This document shows positions 18,101 through 26,964 of a stretch of DNA of 64,000 nucleotides, piece after piece (the first letter of the stretch is position 1; each line of letters opens with the position of its first letter). The notes beneath the pieces were generated by a model. The model had not been told where the DNA came from, made no database searches, and saw nothing but the letters and a program-made list of their open reading frames with translations. Location of the stretch: positions 4,774,001 through 4,838,000 of the forward strand of contig NZ_CP197417.1 in NCBI RefSeq assembly GCF_052161615.1, given 5' to 3'. Position numbers and translations under genes: made by a program. The DNA comes from Aeoliella sp052161615 (lineage in GTDB: Bacteria > Planctomycetota > Planctomycetia > Pirellulales > Lacipirellulaceae).

Positions 18101-19477
18101 ATGACCACCCAAACGACCTCTGCAATATCCGCGTTCCGGTTGTCGCAACTCTGGAGTGCTCAGCGCCGCATGGCGATGTCGAGCATCGTGGTTGGATGGT
18201 TGCTTGCTGGGGTCCTCCTCGGCTGCGCAGTGGACGCGTCTGCACAACCAGCCCCCCTCGAAGGAACGCTGTCCCTGGAGGAGCTTCGGGCTGCACGAGA
18301 TGAGGTGAAGCATCGGCAGCGTCGCATCATCGTGAACAACGACGGCAACGATGAGCTGGAGGCCCCCTACACGCCGGAGCGCTTTCTTGAGTCACGCACG
18401 GCAGGTCTCGCAGACACCCAAGTCGACAGCATTTTCTACTGCTCAGGTATTCCTATGCTTTATACCCACCGCAGCAGTATTGCGGAGCGAATGGGTGTGG
18501 GCAAGCACCAGGATGTGCCGGGGAAGCACTGGGTCGGGCCGCTCGATGCGCTCGGCACCGATTCGCTGGAAATCGTTAGCGACTGGTGCCGTCGCCATGA
18601 TCGCGAAGTCTTCTGGTCGATGCGGATGAACGATCGCCACGACTCTTCGAAACAATGGACCTACTTGGTAACGGATTGGAAGCGAGAGAATCCAGAACTG
18701 CTGATGGGCACGCAGGAAGCGGGCCTCCCGCCGCACTTCGAGCGTGGCAAAGGAAGCTGGTCGTTCATGCGGTACGACCAGCCCGAGGTACGCGAGATCG
18801 TGTTCCAGCTCTTCGAAGAAGTGTGCAACAACTACGATGTCGATGGAATCGAGCTCGACTTCTGGCGCCACCCCGCATTCTTCATCGAGCCACTAGAAGG
18901 CAAACCGGTTCCACAAGAGAAGATGGACGAAATGACCGAGCTCGTCCGACGCATCCGCCGCATGACCGAGGAAGTTGGGATTCGTAAGGGCAAACCCATC
19001 CTCGTTGCCATTCGCATCCCCGACTCGATCGACTATTGCAGGGCGATGGGGTTGGACGTGGGACGTTGGCTCGACGAAGACCTCGTTGATCTAGCAACGG
19101 GGGCCGACTACTTCAAACTCGAACCTTGGGAAGAGTTCGCGAGGATGGGAGAGAAGTACGACATCCCCGTCTATGCCTGCTTCGAAGCGAGGCGGCTTCG
19201 AGGCAGTAAAGATGTAGACGTAGAAGTGGACATCAAAGTGTGGCGAGGAGAAGCCTACAACGCTTGGAAGGCGGGAATCGACGGCATCTATCTGATGAAC
19301 CGCTTTGATCCACATGATCCCATGCTCAATGAGCTGGGCGATCCGAAGTTGCTCGAGACCTTACCGAGAACCGACCAAACATCGTACTACCACCCTGACG
19401 CGACCTTTAAGCCACAGGATTTTGTGCCGGACGGACTGAAATACCTAAAGCGCCCGGCGGCAGAAGAACCACACTAA
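18101..19477 (+). CDS. Secreted glycosidase-like TIM-barrel protein (GHL10/DUF187-like)
   Basis: A 458-residue protein. The start may instead be the ATG at 18170, which places the hydrophobic signal (IVVGWLLAGVLLGCAVDASA) at the N-terminus; that stretch includes a weak lipobox, LLGC. The body resembles glycosyl-hydrolase-like TIM barrels: REVFWSMRMNDRHD, FEEVCNNYDVDGIELDFWRHP with a conserved Glu-x-Asp, ILVAIRIPDSID, and GIDGIYLMNRFD near the end. The assignment is at fold level; no substrate can be named. It is the last structural gene before the second regulator. Confidence 0.68.
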   Translation: MTTQTTSAISAFRLSQLWSAQRRMAMSSIVVGWLLAGVLLGCAVDASAQPAPLEGTLSLEELRAARDEVKHRQRRIIVNNDGNDELEAPYTPERFLESRTAGLADTQVDSIFYCSGIPMLYTHRSSIAERMGVGKHQDVPGKHWVGPLDALGTDSLEIVSDWCRRHDREVFWSMRMNDRHDSSKQWTYLVTDWKRENPELLMGTQEAGLPPHFERGKGSWSFMRYDQPEVREIVFQLFEEVCNNYDVDGIELDFWRHPAFFIEPLEGKPVPQEKMDEMTELVRRIRRMTEEVGIRKGKPILVAIRIPDSIDYCRAMGLDVGRWLDEDLVDLATGADYFKLEPWEEFARMGEKYDIPVYACFEARRLRGSKDVDVEVDIKVWRGEAYNAWKAGIDGIYLMNRFDPHDPMLNELGDPKLLETLPRTDQTSYYHPDATFKPQDFVPDGLKYLKRPAAEEPH

Positions 19478-19588
19478 GAGCTTCAGTAGAGTGAAGGCTG
19501 CGTGCGAATGCCGCGCGTTGGATCGAGCAGGTGACCAAAGAAGTACCCGGTGGTGAGTTCAATTTCTGATTCGGAAATGTAGATTGCC

Positions 19589-20662
19589 TTGAACACAACG
19601 ACTCCTAAGATCATTGCGCTCGCCGAAGAGTTGGCCACCGACATCCGCGAAAGAAATCTCCAACCGGGCGATCGCTACCTCACGACGGCGGACGCATCGC
19701 TGATGCTGGGGGTGGGCAAGGCAACCGCCAACCGCGCTCTGCAGCTCCTAGAGCGACGCAAGTTGATTAGCCGTCGCCAAAGACAAGGAGCATTCATCGC
19801 ACTCCCCTCCGACGAGCAGCCGGCACCCGAACTGCGGAAGGTACACTTCCTGGTGCAGCAAGACTATTTGGTCGCCGAGGGCATAGGCAACGACCAACTG
19901 CTACTGGGGATGCAAGAGGAACTGCCAGGAGCGTCGGTTCAGATCAGTTTCCTGCCTCGCACGAACCCCGATGTCGCGGTGAAACGGCTCATTGACGAAT
20001 CTTTCTCGAAGAAGTCCACCGAAGGGTTCGTTCTGGTGAGCGTGCCGTTTGAGGTTCAGCAGCTTGTTAGCCAGTTCCAGGTGCCTGCCGTGGTCTACGG
20101 GCAGTTGCATCCCGGCGTTGAAAATCTGAACCGATTCTCACGCGACCAGCACGCCATTGGTCAACTCGCCACCGAGTTTCTACTTTCGCGAGGTCATGAG
20201 CGAATCGCCGACATCAACCGGCAGCTCGTCCTGCCCGGCGATCACCCCACGATGGACGCCATTCGGTTCGCGGTCGACACAGCACGGCTGCCGGTGGGGG
20301 CGCTGGTACAACGTTTCCTGCCCTGTGCGGCGTCGGTTTACCGCGCCGAAGTCTTGCGGCTGTTGCAATTGAAAACCCCGGTGACGGGATTTATTTTCCG
20401 CTCGCGGACCATGGTTGGCGTGGCAGTCGAACTATTGACCGAAATGGGCCTCGAGCTTTACCGGGACGTAGACATCGTGCTTTGCGATTACTACTTGCAC
20501 CCCAACCAGAAGCCGCAGTACGTCTACTCCCGCCCCGCCTACAATTCGGAAGAACAAGGCAGGAGGATCGGCGCTCTCTTACGGGCTCAAACTCGTGGCG
20601 ATGCTGTCGAGAGCGAGATCATTCCCATGCTTCTCGATACAAGCGTGCTGGACGCAAATTGA
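19589..20662 (+). CDS. GntR-type DNA-binding / LacI-type sensor transcriptional regulator (copy 2)
   Basis: A 357-residue paralogue of the regulator at 9624, collinear throughout: RNLQPGDRYLTTADA, LGVGKATANRALQLLERR, RRQRQGAFIALPSDEQP, VHFLVQQDYLVAEGIGNDQL, GHERIADINRQLVLPGDH, DIVLCDYYLHPN, YNSEEQGRRIG. It begins at TTG; no in-frame ATG is available because the upstream ATG is followed by a stop. It closes the carbohydrate locus that copy 1 opens. The pair probably respond to related sugars and may control the enclosed genes. No operator shared by the two promoters was identified by eye. Confidence 0.82.
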   Translation: MNTTTPKIIALAEELATDIRERNLQPGDRYLTTADASLMLGVGKATANRALQLLERRKLISRRQRQGAFIALPSDEQPAPELRKVHFLVQQDYLVAEGIGNDQLLLGMQEELPGASVQISFLPRTNPDVAVKRLIDESFSKKSTEGFVLVSVPFEVQQLVSQFQVPAVVYGQLHPGVENLNRFSRDQHAIGQLATEFLLSRGHERIADINRQLVLPGDHPTMDAIRFAVDTARLPVGALVQRFLPCAASVYRAEVLRLLQLKTPVTGFIFRSRTMVGVAVELLTEMGLELYRDVDIVLCDYYLHPNQKPQYVYSRPAYNSEEQGRRIGALLRAQTRGDAVESEIIPMLLDTSVLDAN

Positions 20663-20738
20663 CCCAACAGCGCCATAGCGAGAAAGGCCCGCACCCTACG
20701 ATGGTTTCACCGCCACGCTATTGAAGAATGGCGTCGCT

Positions 20739-20775
20739 ACCCACCTTCGCCGTAGATACCACAGCGAAGGTGGGT
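20739..20775. terminator. Strong hairpin between convergent genes
   Basis: ACCCACCTTCGC pairs perfectly with GCGAAGGTGGGT (12 bp, 13-nt loop). It lies between the plus-strand regulator and the minus-strand small gene. No T-run follows, so it is a candidate bidirectional, possibly non-classical, terminator. Confidence 0.55.
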
Positions 20776-20804
20776 GTGACGTGTATTGCCATCGACGGAC
20801 GATC

Positions 20805-21053
20805 CTACCCGACGATCGTGTAGAGGATGCCTATCACCGGAGGGCCGATCAGGAAGGCGATAACCACCAGGGTGCCCCAGCGGTCGTTTTCTTCTTCGAG
20901 TTGTGGATTCTTAGTGTCTTGTTTGGTGTTCATAGATTGCCTTGCAATCGAAAGAACGCCGAGCGCACCGGAGGCGCAGGCGATGGAAAGGAAGAATCGC
21001 GGCAGAAGGCGCATTGCACGCCAAAGCGATTCATCAAATCCGCAGCAAGACAT
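20805..21053 (-). CDS. Small membrane protein
   Basis: 82 residues with two hydrophobic segments (LPRFFLSIACASGALGVLSIA and TLVVIAFLIGPPVIGILYTIV) separated by a charged stretch, NTKQDTKNPQLEEENDR. The ATG at 21053 overlaps the end of the upstream 102-residue gene, which suggests coupling. An alternative start at 20933 has AAGG upstream and would give a 42-residue single-span protein. Codon use looks coding throughout. The family is not recognised. It lies downstream of the PEP-CTERM dehydrogenase gene on the same strand. Confidence 0.5.
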   Translation of the reverse strand: MSCCGFDESLWRAMRLLPRFFLSIACASGALGVLSIARQSMNTKQDTKNPQLEEENDRWGTLVVIAFLIGPPVIGILYTIVG

Positions 21054-21342
21054 GCTGCGATTGCAAAGTGAAGTGCACGGCAGGAGGTCGCGGCATCGAG
21101 ACCCGCTCTGCTGGCAGCCAGTCTATCGAATCCCCCGTGGTCACAACCAAGACGTCGGCAAACGCCGACTTGAGCAGAGCTGGTTGGTCCACGGGCGTAG
21201 GGAGACCAAGTTCGCATGCGCCGGTACCTGTCGAGGTCGACGCATTGAAGGCTGGTTCGTGCGGAGTCGAATACTGCACCCACGCGGGGCTATGTAATCC
21301 CACGCTCACGATCAACAGGATGGCAATAAGCACGCTCCGCAT
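21034..21342 (-). CDS. Small secreted hypothetical protein
   Basis: 102 residues beginning with a likely signal peptide (SVLIAILLIVSVGLHSPAWV). A polar stretch follows, ending with HFTLQSQHVLLRI. It has no recognisable domain. Third-position base use resembles real genes here, and the frame sits 97 bp downstream of a same-strand gene and overlaps the next small gene, so I consider it real. The ribosome site is poorly spaced (GAGGGT immediately before ATG). Confidence 0.5.
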   Translation of the reverse strand: MRSVLIAILLIVSVGLHSPAWVQYSTPHEPAFNASTSTGTGACELGLPTPVDQPALLKSAFADVLVVTTGDSIDWLPAERVSMPRPPAVHFTLQSQHVLLRI

Positions 21343-21438
21343 ACCCTCGATTCTCGCACGCCCCGAGGGTTCGGTCCAGGCCGGTGGGGTGGGCGACGGG
21401 GAGAATCCCTCTTTCGGCTTTGCGGATTGTGGCCGGTT

Positions 21439-23295
21439 TTAACGCCTTCTGCGGAATCGGCCCGCTAACAGTAGCGCCGCAAAAACCACTGCCACCGAGC
21501 TCGGTTCGGGGACCTGCGCGCTGCTGGCCCCTCCCAAATCGGTTCGGTTCTGCTGCCACAGGGCGAAGTCCTTGAGGTCGATCACGCCATCCGCCACCAC
21601 GTCGCCGAGCGACCCTGGCGTGACGGGCGGGCCGCCGATGCGGCTGGCGATCTCCGAATAGTCGTCCATGTCCACTAGGCCGTCGCCGTTCGTGTCGCCA
21701 GGCATGAACTCAGGGTACAGAAGCGTCGCCGTGTAGATATACCCATTACGCTTGTTGAGGAGGAACAACGTCCCATCAGGCCCCATGCCGAAGCGAAGAT
21801 CGGTACGGCCCAAACCATCGAAGTTAGGGTCGTCGTTCACAATGTCGAGGAACGACGTCTTCGCGATGCTCGGCGTCTCGGGGTTGTTGTCGTGATCGAA
21901 CTGAATGGCGACCGTCTTGATCTCGGCGGGAGCGATGTTCTCGAGTCCCGCCATGCCATCGGTCACCGCCGCCAGGGCATCGCTGACCGACACCACCATC
22001 GGCAGGCTGTTGTTGTTCGTGAAGTCGTCGAAGATAAACTGCCCGCCATGGATGCCCGCGTTCAGCACGTAGCCCCCGGCGATGGCGTGCGAGTTGGGCT
22101 CGGCGTGGCCGTACTGGGCGACGGGATAGATGGTCGAGTCGGTGCCGGTTGGCGTATTGCCCGAAGGATAGTTGACGGTCCCTTCGCGATCGTTCCACCC
22201 GTAGTTGCCACCCTTCACGACCAAGTCGATTTCGTCGACGCGATCGGCACCGATGTCGGTGACGAAGATCAGCGGTGCGTCGCCAGCGTTTGCACCGGGC
22301 GAGAACGCGATGGTGTGCTGATCGCGGAAGCCGTAGGCGAAGACCTCGTCGAGCATCTGTTCGCTCGCACCAATGAAGGGGTTGGTCGAAGGGACCGAGT
22401 AAGGGTTGGCGCCATCGGCCAGCGGATTCACGCGAACCACCTTGCCCAGGGCATCGTCAGGTTCTAGTCCCGTCCCCATGCTGAAGGCCCCGCCGTCGGG
22501 ATGCAGAACGTACAGCAGGCCGTAGTCTTCGTCACCCGGTACGGCCAGCGGATTGAAGGAAGCTTCCTTGATCGGATGCTGGGCCGAGGGAGTGGCGACG
22601 CGATAGACTTCACGCGGGCTAGTGAAGCCCGTCACTTCCCCCGAAGTGCCGAAGGTGGCGGTCCACTCGACCACGCTGCCATCGACGCGTGCGGCCCCGT
22701 TGCCATTGTTCTGTAGGGCTGGATTCACGGGGCCGAGGTACGTCACGCCTGGCGTAGCGCTGGCGCGAGAAACCGATTGGGTGGTGAACGCTTTACCGTA
22801 GCCGGGCATGCCGACTTGATCGAACTCGGGGTGGAACGAGAGGCTGCGCACGCCACCTTGTTCGTTGTGCCAGTTCGAACCACGGGGTAGCGTGAAGAAG
22901 TCGCTGACATCCACCAGCGGCGCGCCGCCATTCTCAATCGTGCCGTCTGCCGAGACGCGGTAGATTAGTCCCTCGCTCGTCGCATCGCCGTACTCTCCGG
23001 CGTTGATGACGAACAGGTCCGTCGAACCCGGCGCGTAGCTCAGCGAGTTCAGCCGAGGCCGCGAGCCATTGGAGTTATTGGGAAACGGCCCGGCGAATTT
23101 GCGGACATCCAGCGTAAACGCCGACTGAGCGAACGTCGCCGACGAGTCGATAACCCAGTTCCCATTGGCGTCGCGAACGATCGGCGTCGGCGTGGCCTCC
23201 ACGGTGATGGGGAGCATCACGCAGGCGAGCGTGGCAAGGGCAATAATTCTCAAGGTGCAACTCACAGAGGGCCTCTTCAACGTGGAGGGCGGCAT
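21439..23295 (-). CDS. PQQ-dependent glucose-dehydrogenase-like (GSDH) protein with dockerin-like repeat and PEP-CTERM tail
   Basis: A 618-residue protein with a signal peptide (IIALATLACVMLPITVEA). The body is a beta-propeller of the soluble aldose-sugar dehydrogenase (GSDH) type: WHNEQGGVRSLSFHPEF, LGKVVRVNPL, VFAYGFRDQHTIAFSPG, IFVTDIGADRVDEIDLV and KGGNYGWNDREG are characteristic. It may oxidise aldoses with PQQ outside the cytoplasm. The C-terminus has GDTNGDGLVDMDDY and DGVIDLKDFALWQQNRTD, then VPEPSS, a membrane span and Arg tail. This C-terminal cassette is nearly the same as in the gene at 24720-25718. First of five PEP-CTERM genes in a row. Confidence 0.85.
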   Translation of the reverse strand: MPPSTLKRPSVSCTLRIIALATLACVMLPITVEATPTPIVRDANGNWVIDSSATFAQSAFTLDVRKFAGPFPNNSNGSRPRLNSLSYAPGSTDLFVINAGEYGDATSEGLIYRVSADGTIENGGAPLVDVSDFFTLPRGSNWHNEQGGVRSLSFHPEFDQVGMPGYGKAFTTQSVSRASATPGVTYLGPVNPALQNNGNGAARVDGSVVEWTATFGTSGEVTGFTSPREVYRVATPSAQHPIKEASFNPLAVPGDEDYGLLYVLHPDGGAFSMGTGLEPDDALGKVVRVNPLADGANPYSVPSTNPFIGASEQMLDEVFAYGFRDQHTIAFSPGANAGDAPLIFVTDIGADRVDEIDLVVKGGNYGWNDREGTVNYPSGNTPTGTDSTIYPVAQYGHAEPNSHAIAGGYVLNAGIHGGQFIFDDFTNNNSLPMVVSVSDALAAVTDGMAGLENIAPAEIKTVAIQFDHDNNPETPSIAKTSFLDIVNDDPNFDGLGRTDLRFGMGPDGTLFLLNKRNGYIYTATLLYPEFMPGDTNGDGLVDMDDYSEIASRIGGPPVTPGSLGDVVADGVIDLKDFALWQQNRTDLGGASSAQVPEPSSVAVVFAALLLAGRFRRRR

Positions 23296-23400
23296 CCCGT
23301 TCCGGCAGGAATAAAGCGCGCCCGCAGATCAAGGTGTGGGAAGAATGCTGCAGAAAGGACCTTGGTGCCCCGAGTCACCCACGCGAAAGTGTCGCTGCCC

Positions 23401-23421
23401 TCCGCGGCCAAAGGCCGCGGA
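23401..23421. terminator. Perfect GC-rich hairpin
   Basis: TCCGCGGCC, loop AAA, GGCCGCGGA. It sits between the end of the PEP-CTERM gene at 23522 and the start of the dehydrogenase gene at 23295, both on the minus strand. No T-run follows, so its terminator role is tentative. Confidence 0.4.
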
Positions 23422-23521
23422 CTTTACACTCTCGCTGCGAGCACACCCACCCACTACCGGACCGCACCAGACATGCGGCCGGCAAATCGGCTGGGCACCA
23501 AGGTTGTAGCAACGCGTACGA

Positions 23522-24667
23522 CTAACGCCGGCGGGCGACGAACCCAACCGTGGCCAGTAGCGACAGGAGCACCACGGTGGAGGGCTCGGGAACTTGGGCC
23601 GACGAAACCGCGGCCACGCTGCCAGCGGAGGAACCGAAGTTCGACTTCCACACGCCATAGTCACCCGCGTCGATGCTGTTATTGTTGTTGCCATCGGCCG
23701 CCAAGTTCGTGGTCGAGCCGAGCGTGTCTCGCCAGACGGTGTAGTCGGCCAGATTCACAAAGCCATCGCCGTTGTAGTCGCCCACAAGGCCACCGCCACC
23801 CACGTACCGAATGGCACCGGCAAACCCGTTGCCTGCGGTGTCGGAGGTGAGCAAGAACGAGAACGCGAGGTCCTCGGTACCGCCGGCGTTGAAGGCGGTG
23901 CCCAGGTCGAAGCTTGCGCCGCCGTTGATGGTCAAGGGTGCCAAAGGATTGCCCGTCGAATTGTTCATGCTCGACAACTCGGCAAGAGCGTTGGGAGTGC
24001 CGACGTTCTTCTGCCAATTGGCGACGGTGTCACTCAGCCCGTTCCAGTCTGTGTTCAGCGAACCCGCCTCGGACGTAATCGTGTAGGCTTCGATCTGCAC
24101 CGCGACGGACGACTCGTTCTTCAGGGTGATGTTGCCCGAAGAACGGTCGACGTCGAGTACCAGGTTGTTGAAGATCGGATTCGAGTAGTTCACCACGGCG
24201 TCGACGATCGCCGAGTTGGCGTCGGCGTCGGTGTACTGGAACGTCAGGTCCCGGTACTCGTTGCCGAAACCCACGCGGGTTTGGGCAGCGCCGATGGCCG
24301 CGCCGCTGGTAGTAAAGGCGCCACCAAGGCTTTGCTTGGCACCTGGGGCGAGACTGAGCACGTTGTTCGCGTTGGTTTCAAGCAGCCGCTCATTGGTAGG
24401 AAAATTGGTAGCGAGCCAGCCGTTGCCAACGGAGGTTTGCAGCTTGGTCCAGCCATTGGCATTGAGCAAACCGTCGCCATTGGTAGCAACGTTCTGTAGC
24501 GAGCGAAGGTCGTAGCTGTTGAGATTGACCGTAGCGGTATCGCTCGTGTTGTGAATCTCCACCAAGCCGGTTGCTTGATCCACGTTGAGCACGACTTGGG
24601 CGAACCCGGGCGAACTCATCGCCAGGAGGGCCGCCGCGGCGGAAAGGAATGTAAGACGCTTAATCAT
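23522..24667 (-). CDS. Dockerin-like PEP-CTERM exported protein
   Basis: A 381-residue protein from the ATG at 24667 (the open frame runs further upstream without a signal peptide). Signal peptide LTFLSAAAALLAMSSPGFA. Two internally similar beta-rich segments follow: VVLNVDQATGLVEIHNTSD and LVLDVDRSSGNITLKNESS, each leading into a GW/NWQK-type stretch, so the extracellular part looks like a repeat of one domain. It ends with dockerin-like GDYNGDGFVNLADYTVWRDT and SIDAGDYGVWKSNFG, then VPEPST, membrane segment and Arg tail. Function unknown; a surface-anchored protein is expected. Confidence 0.83.
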   Translation of the reverse strand: MIKRLTFLSAAAALLAMSSPGFAQVVLNVDQATGLVEIHNTSDTATVNLNSYDLRSLQNVATNGDGLLNANGWTKLQTSVGNGWLATNFPTNERLLETNANNVLSLAPGAKQSLGGAFTTSGAAIGAAQTRVGFGNEYRDLTFQYTDADANSAIVDAVVNYSNPIFNNLVLDVDRSSGNITLKNESSVAVQIEAYTITSEAGSLNTDWNGLSDTVANWQKNVGTPNALAELSSMNNSTGNPLAPLTINGGASFDLGTAFNAGGTEDLAFSFLLTSDTAGNGFAGAIRYVGGGGLVGDYNGDGFVNLADYTVWRDTLGSTTNLAADGNNNNSIDAGDYGVWKSNFGSSAGSVAAVSSAQVPEPSTVVLLSLLATVGFVARRR

Positions 24668-24719
24668 TGGTGATATCCCAAGTACTTCATGAGATGAATG
24701 GAAGGTGAAGAGCGGTCGA

Positions 24720-25718
24720 CTACTTTCGTCGACGACCTGCATAGGCGAGGCCCACAACAAGAGCGGCCAAGCAGAGCGACGTTGGCTCGGGCACGGCGCT
24801 CGAGCTCACGCCACCGGTGAGGTCGGTGCGATTTTGCTGCCACAGGCGGAAGTCGCGGAGGTCGACGACGCCATCGCCGAACACGTCGCCCAGCGAGCCG
24901 GGCGTGACGGCCGGGCCGCCGATGCGGCTGGCGATCTCGGCGTAGTCGGCCATGTTGACCTGGCCATCGTTGTTGGTGTCGCCCGAGAGCCCGGCGACCT
25001 GATAGCCAACGCCATCGAACCAGACGCGAGTTCCCTCGGTAATCTTGCGAATGGACACTTGCACCTCGCCACTCGCCGACACGGTCATCGAACCAATGTT
25101 GGCGGCGAACAGATCGAGGTCGGTACCACCGGGATTCGTACGGGTCTGGTCGTTGCCAAAACCGGGCTTGAGGCCAATGGTATAAAACTCACCCGGATGC
25201 GACACAACGTACTCGCTGGTGGTGTTGACACTGGCGAGATTGGCGAACGGCAGCTCCGCCGCTTCATAGACCGGGCCCGTCGCGTTGTTGAGGTCGGCGT
25301 TGCTGTAATTCGTGAACGCTTCAACTGGCGCATCGGGGCCAGAGAGGGCGGCATCCAGTTGCCAGCCGCTGGTGCCAGCGGCACCTTCCCAGAAGAAGGC
25401 GTAGAAGTTGTAGGTGGTGCCAGGAGTTAAACCTGGGATCGTCATCACCAATTCTGCAGGGTTCGTGCCGTTCGCCCCCGCACCCACGCCACTAATAAAC
25501 TGGTAAACATCGCCGCCGATGCCGTTGTCACGCACCACCCAATCGTCGAAACCGACGTTGTAGTTGGTGACCATGTTCCCCGTGGTACGTTCGGTGGGAT
25601 CGCCCACCATGTTCGGCCCCAGCGAATCGGCGTCGACGTAGGTGATGGGCTTCAGAGCAAACGCGCTGGAGCCGACAAGCAGCACGAGCGCTGTAGTAGC
25701 AAGTATTCGAAAGGTCAT
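24720..25718 (-). CDS. Dockerin-like PEP-CTERM exported protein sharing its C-terminal cassette with the dehydrogenase at 21439
   Basis: A 332-residue protein. The ATG at 25718 has AGGAGG eight bases upstream and gives the signal peptide ILATTALVLLVGSSAFA. The N-terminal domain (GFDDWVVRDNG, LVMTIPGLTPGTTYNFYAFFWEG) is a beta-sandwich I cannot name. The C-terminus GDTNNDGQVNMADYAEIASR and DGVVDLRDFRLWQQNRTD, then VPEPTS, is nearly the same as that of the protein at 21439-23295 although the N-terminal domains are unrelated. This indicates exchange of a dockerin plus sorting-signal cassette. Confidence 0.84.
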   Translation of the reverse strand: MTFRILATTALVLLVGSSAFALKPITYVDADSLGPNMVGDPTERTTGNMVTNYNVGFDDWVVRDNGIGGDVYQFISGVGAGANGTNPAELVMTIPGLTPGTTYNFYAFFWEGAAGTSGWQLDAALSGPDAPVEAFTNYSNADLNNATGPVYEAAELPFANLASVNTTSEYVVSHPGEFYTIGLKPGFGNDQTRTNPGGTDLDLFAANIGSMTVSASGEVQVSIRKITEGTRVWFDGVGYQVAGLSGDTNNDGQVNMADYAEIASRIGGPAVTPGSLGDVFGDGVVDLRDFRLWQQNRTDLTGGVSSSAVPEPTSLCLAALVVGLAYAGRRRK

Positions 25719-25753
25719 CGAAGTGCCTCCTGGCAAATGGTGTGTCGGATGAA

Positions 25754-26860
25754 CTAGTGGGTGGCGCTACGAGCAAAGCGTCCGCGTGCGACCGACGCCA
25801 CGACTCCCAGCGCAAACAGGCTCATCACGATCGTCGATGGCTCAGGTACGGCCTGCGCGCCAGCCGCCGCCACGATGGCAGGGAAGTTATCTTGGAAGAA
25901 GCGAAGATCGCGGAAATCGATCACGCCGTCGTTGCCGACGATGTCGGCGCCCAGGCCACGAGGTAGACCCGAGTAGCCCAGGTTGTCGCGAAGCAGGTTG
26001 AAGTCGGCGACGTCGACCGTGCCATCGTCATTGGTATCGCCTGGAATCGAAGGACCGATGTCCTCGAGCGTCAGGCCAGGGTTCTGAAACAACCGCGAGA
26101 TGTCCCGTGCCGACGTGGCACTGCTGTAGAGCTGCAGGTCGTCGATCACGCCACCAAAGGCATCGGTGATTCCTTGTCGATATAGCCGTCCGACGAGCAA
26201 ACCATTGAGTGCAGGAAATGCCCCGTACTTGGCAGCATTCGTTTCCGTAGCGGCGAGCACGCCATCGACGTAGAAACTTCCCGTGTCCGTCTCGGTATCC
26301 ACCGTGAGCGCGATGTGATGGAACTCGCCGGTCGTAATGACCGGTCCAGTGATGTCGCCGATGGTGGCAGCCGTCCCCGTGTTCGGCCGATTGCGACCAT
26401 AAACGGCACCCAAGGCCGCCGCGTCGCCGCGAATGCCCGAGTCGATGTACGAATTGTTATTGGCATTACTGCCCAGAGACACCGCGACGTTACGGTTGCC
26501 GCTGTTCACGCCCGACTCGACCTTCATCCAGTAAGTCATCGTGATCTGGCCGCTGGCCGCGATCGGATCGAGTACCCCCGCCGCGTTGCCCGCGGCGCCC
26601 ATGTTGATCATGCCCGCGTCCGTATTGATGCGCGGCAATTGAACCGCGGTGCCGTCGACACCGGCAACCCCCAGAACGACGCTCGCTCCAACGGTGCCGT
26701 TGCCACCGTTGGCGGCCACCGTGTTGGCAGTGGTCGCAGAACCGGCGACTTCGTCGAACTTGTAGTGCGCGACCAGCACGGCTTGGGATACCGACGACCA
26801 ACCAGTGGTCACTGCGGCACATAACAAAAGAAGCCGGGTTGGCTTGTAACTCCAAAACAT
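25754..26860 (-). CDS. LamG-like, dockerin-like PEP-CTERM exported protein
   Basis: A 368-residue protein. The ATG at 26860 has GGAG upstream and gives the signal peptide LLLLCAAVTTGWSSVSQA. The LamG jelly-roll domain (VAHYKFDEVAGS, GVDGTAVQLPRINTDAGMIN, YWMKVESG, FHHIALTVDTETDTGSFYVD, FGGVIDDLQLYSSA) spans about residues 25-240. A dockerin-like pair (GDTNDDGTVDVADFNLLRDN and GNDGVIDFRDLRFFQDN) and VPEPST plus membrane segment follow. It is strongly similar in protein and DNA to the next gene at 26965-27834, a recent tandem duplicate that lacks the dockerin part. Confidence 0.87.
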   Translation of the reverse strand: MFWSYKPTRLLLLCAAVTTGWSSVSQAVLVAHYKFDEVAGSATTANTVAANGGNGTVGASVVLGVAGVDGTAVQLPRINTDAGMINMGAAGNAAGVLDPIAASGQITMTYWMKVESGVNSGNRNVAVSLGSNANNNSYIDSGIRGDAAALGAVYGRNRPNTGTAATIGDITGPVITTGEFHHIALTVDTETDTGSFYVDGVLAATETNAAKYGAFPALNGLLVGRLYRQGITDAFGGVIDDLQLYSSATSARDISRLFQNPGLTLEDIGPSIPGDTNDDGTVDVADFNLLRDNLGYSGLPRGLGADIVGNDGVIDFRDLRFFQDNFPAIVAAAGAQAVPEPSTIVMSLFALGVVASVARGRFARSATH

Positions 26861-26919
26861 CTCGTTCACTCCAAGTTGAGAGACACGGACCATGAATCGA
26901 TTCACGTACTGCTTGATTC

Positions 26920-26957
26920 AAAAAAGCGAGCGAGGGAAACGCTCCCCCGCTCGCTTA
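26920..26957 (-). terminator. Rho-independent terminator after the gene ending at 26965
   Basis: On the minus strand AAGCGAGCG with GGG pairs with CCC and CGCTCGCTT, followed by a T-run. It lies just downstream of the minus-strand stop at 26965. Confidence 0.8.
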
Positions 26958-26964
26958 CGATTAC

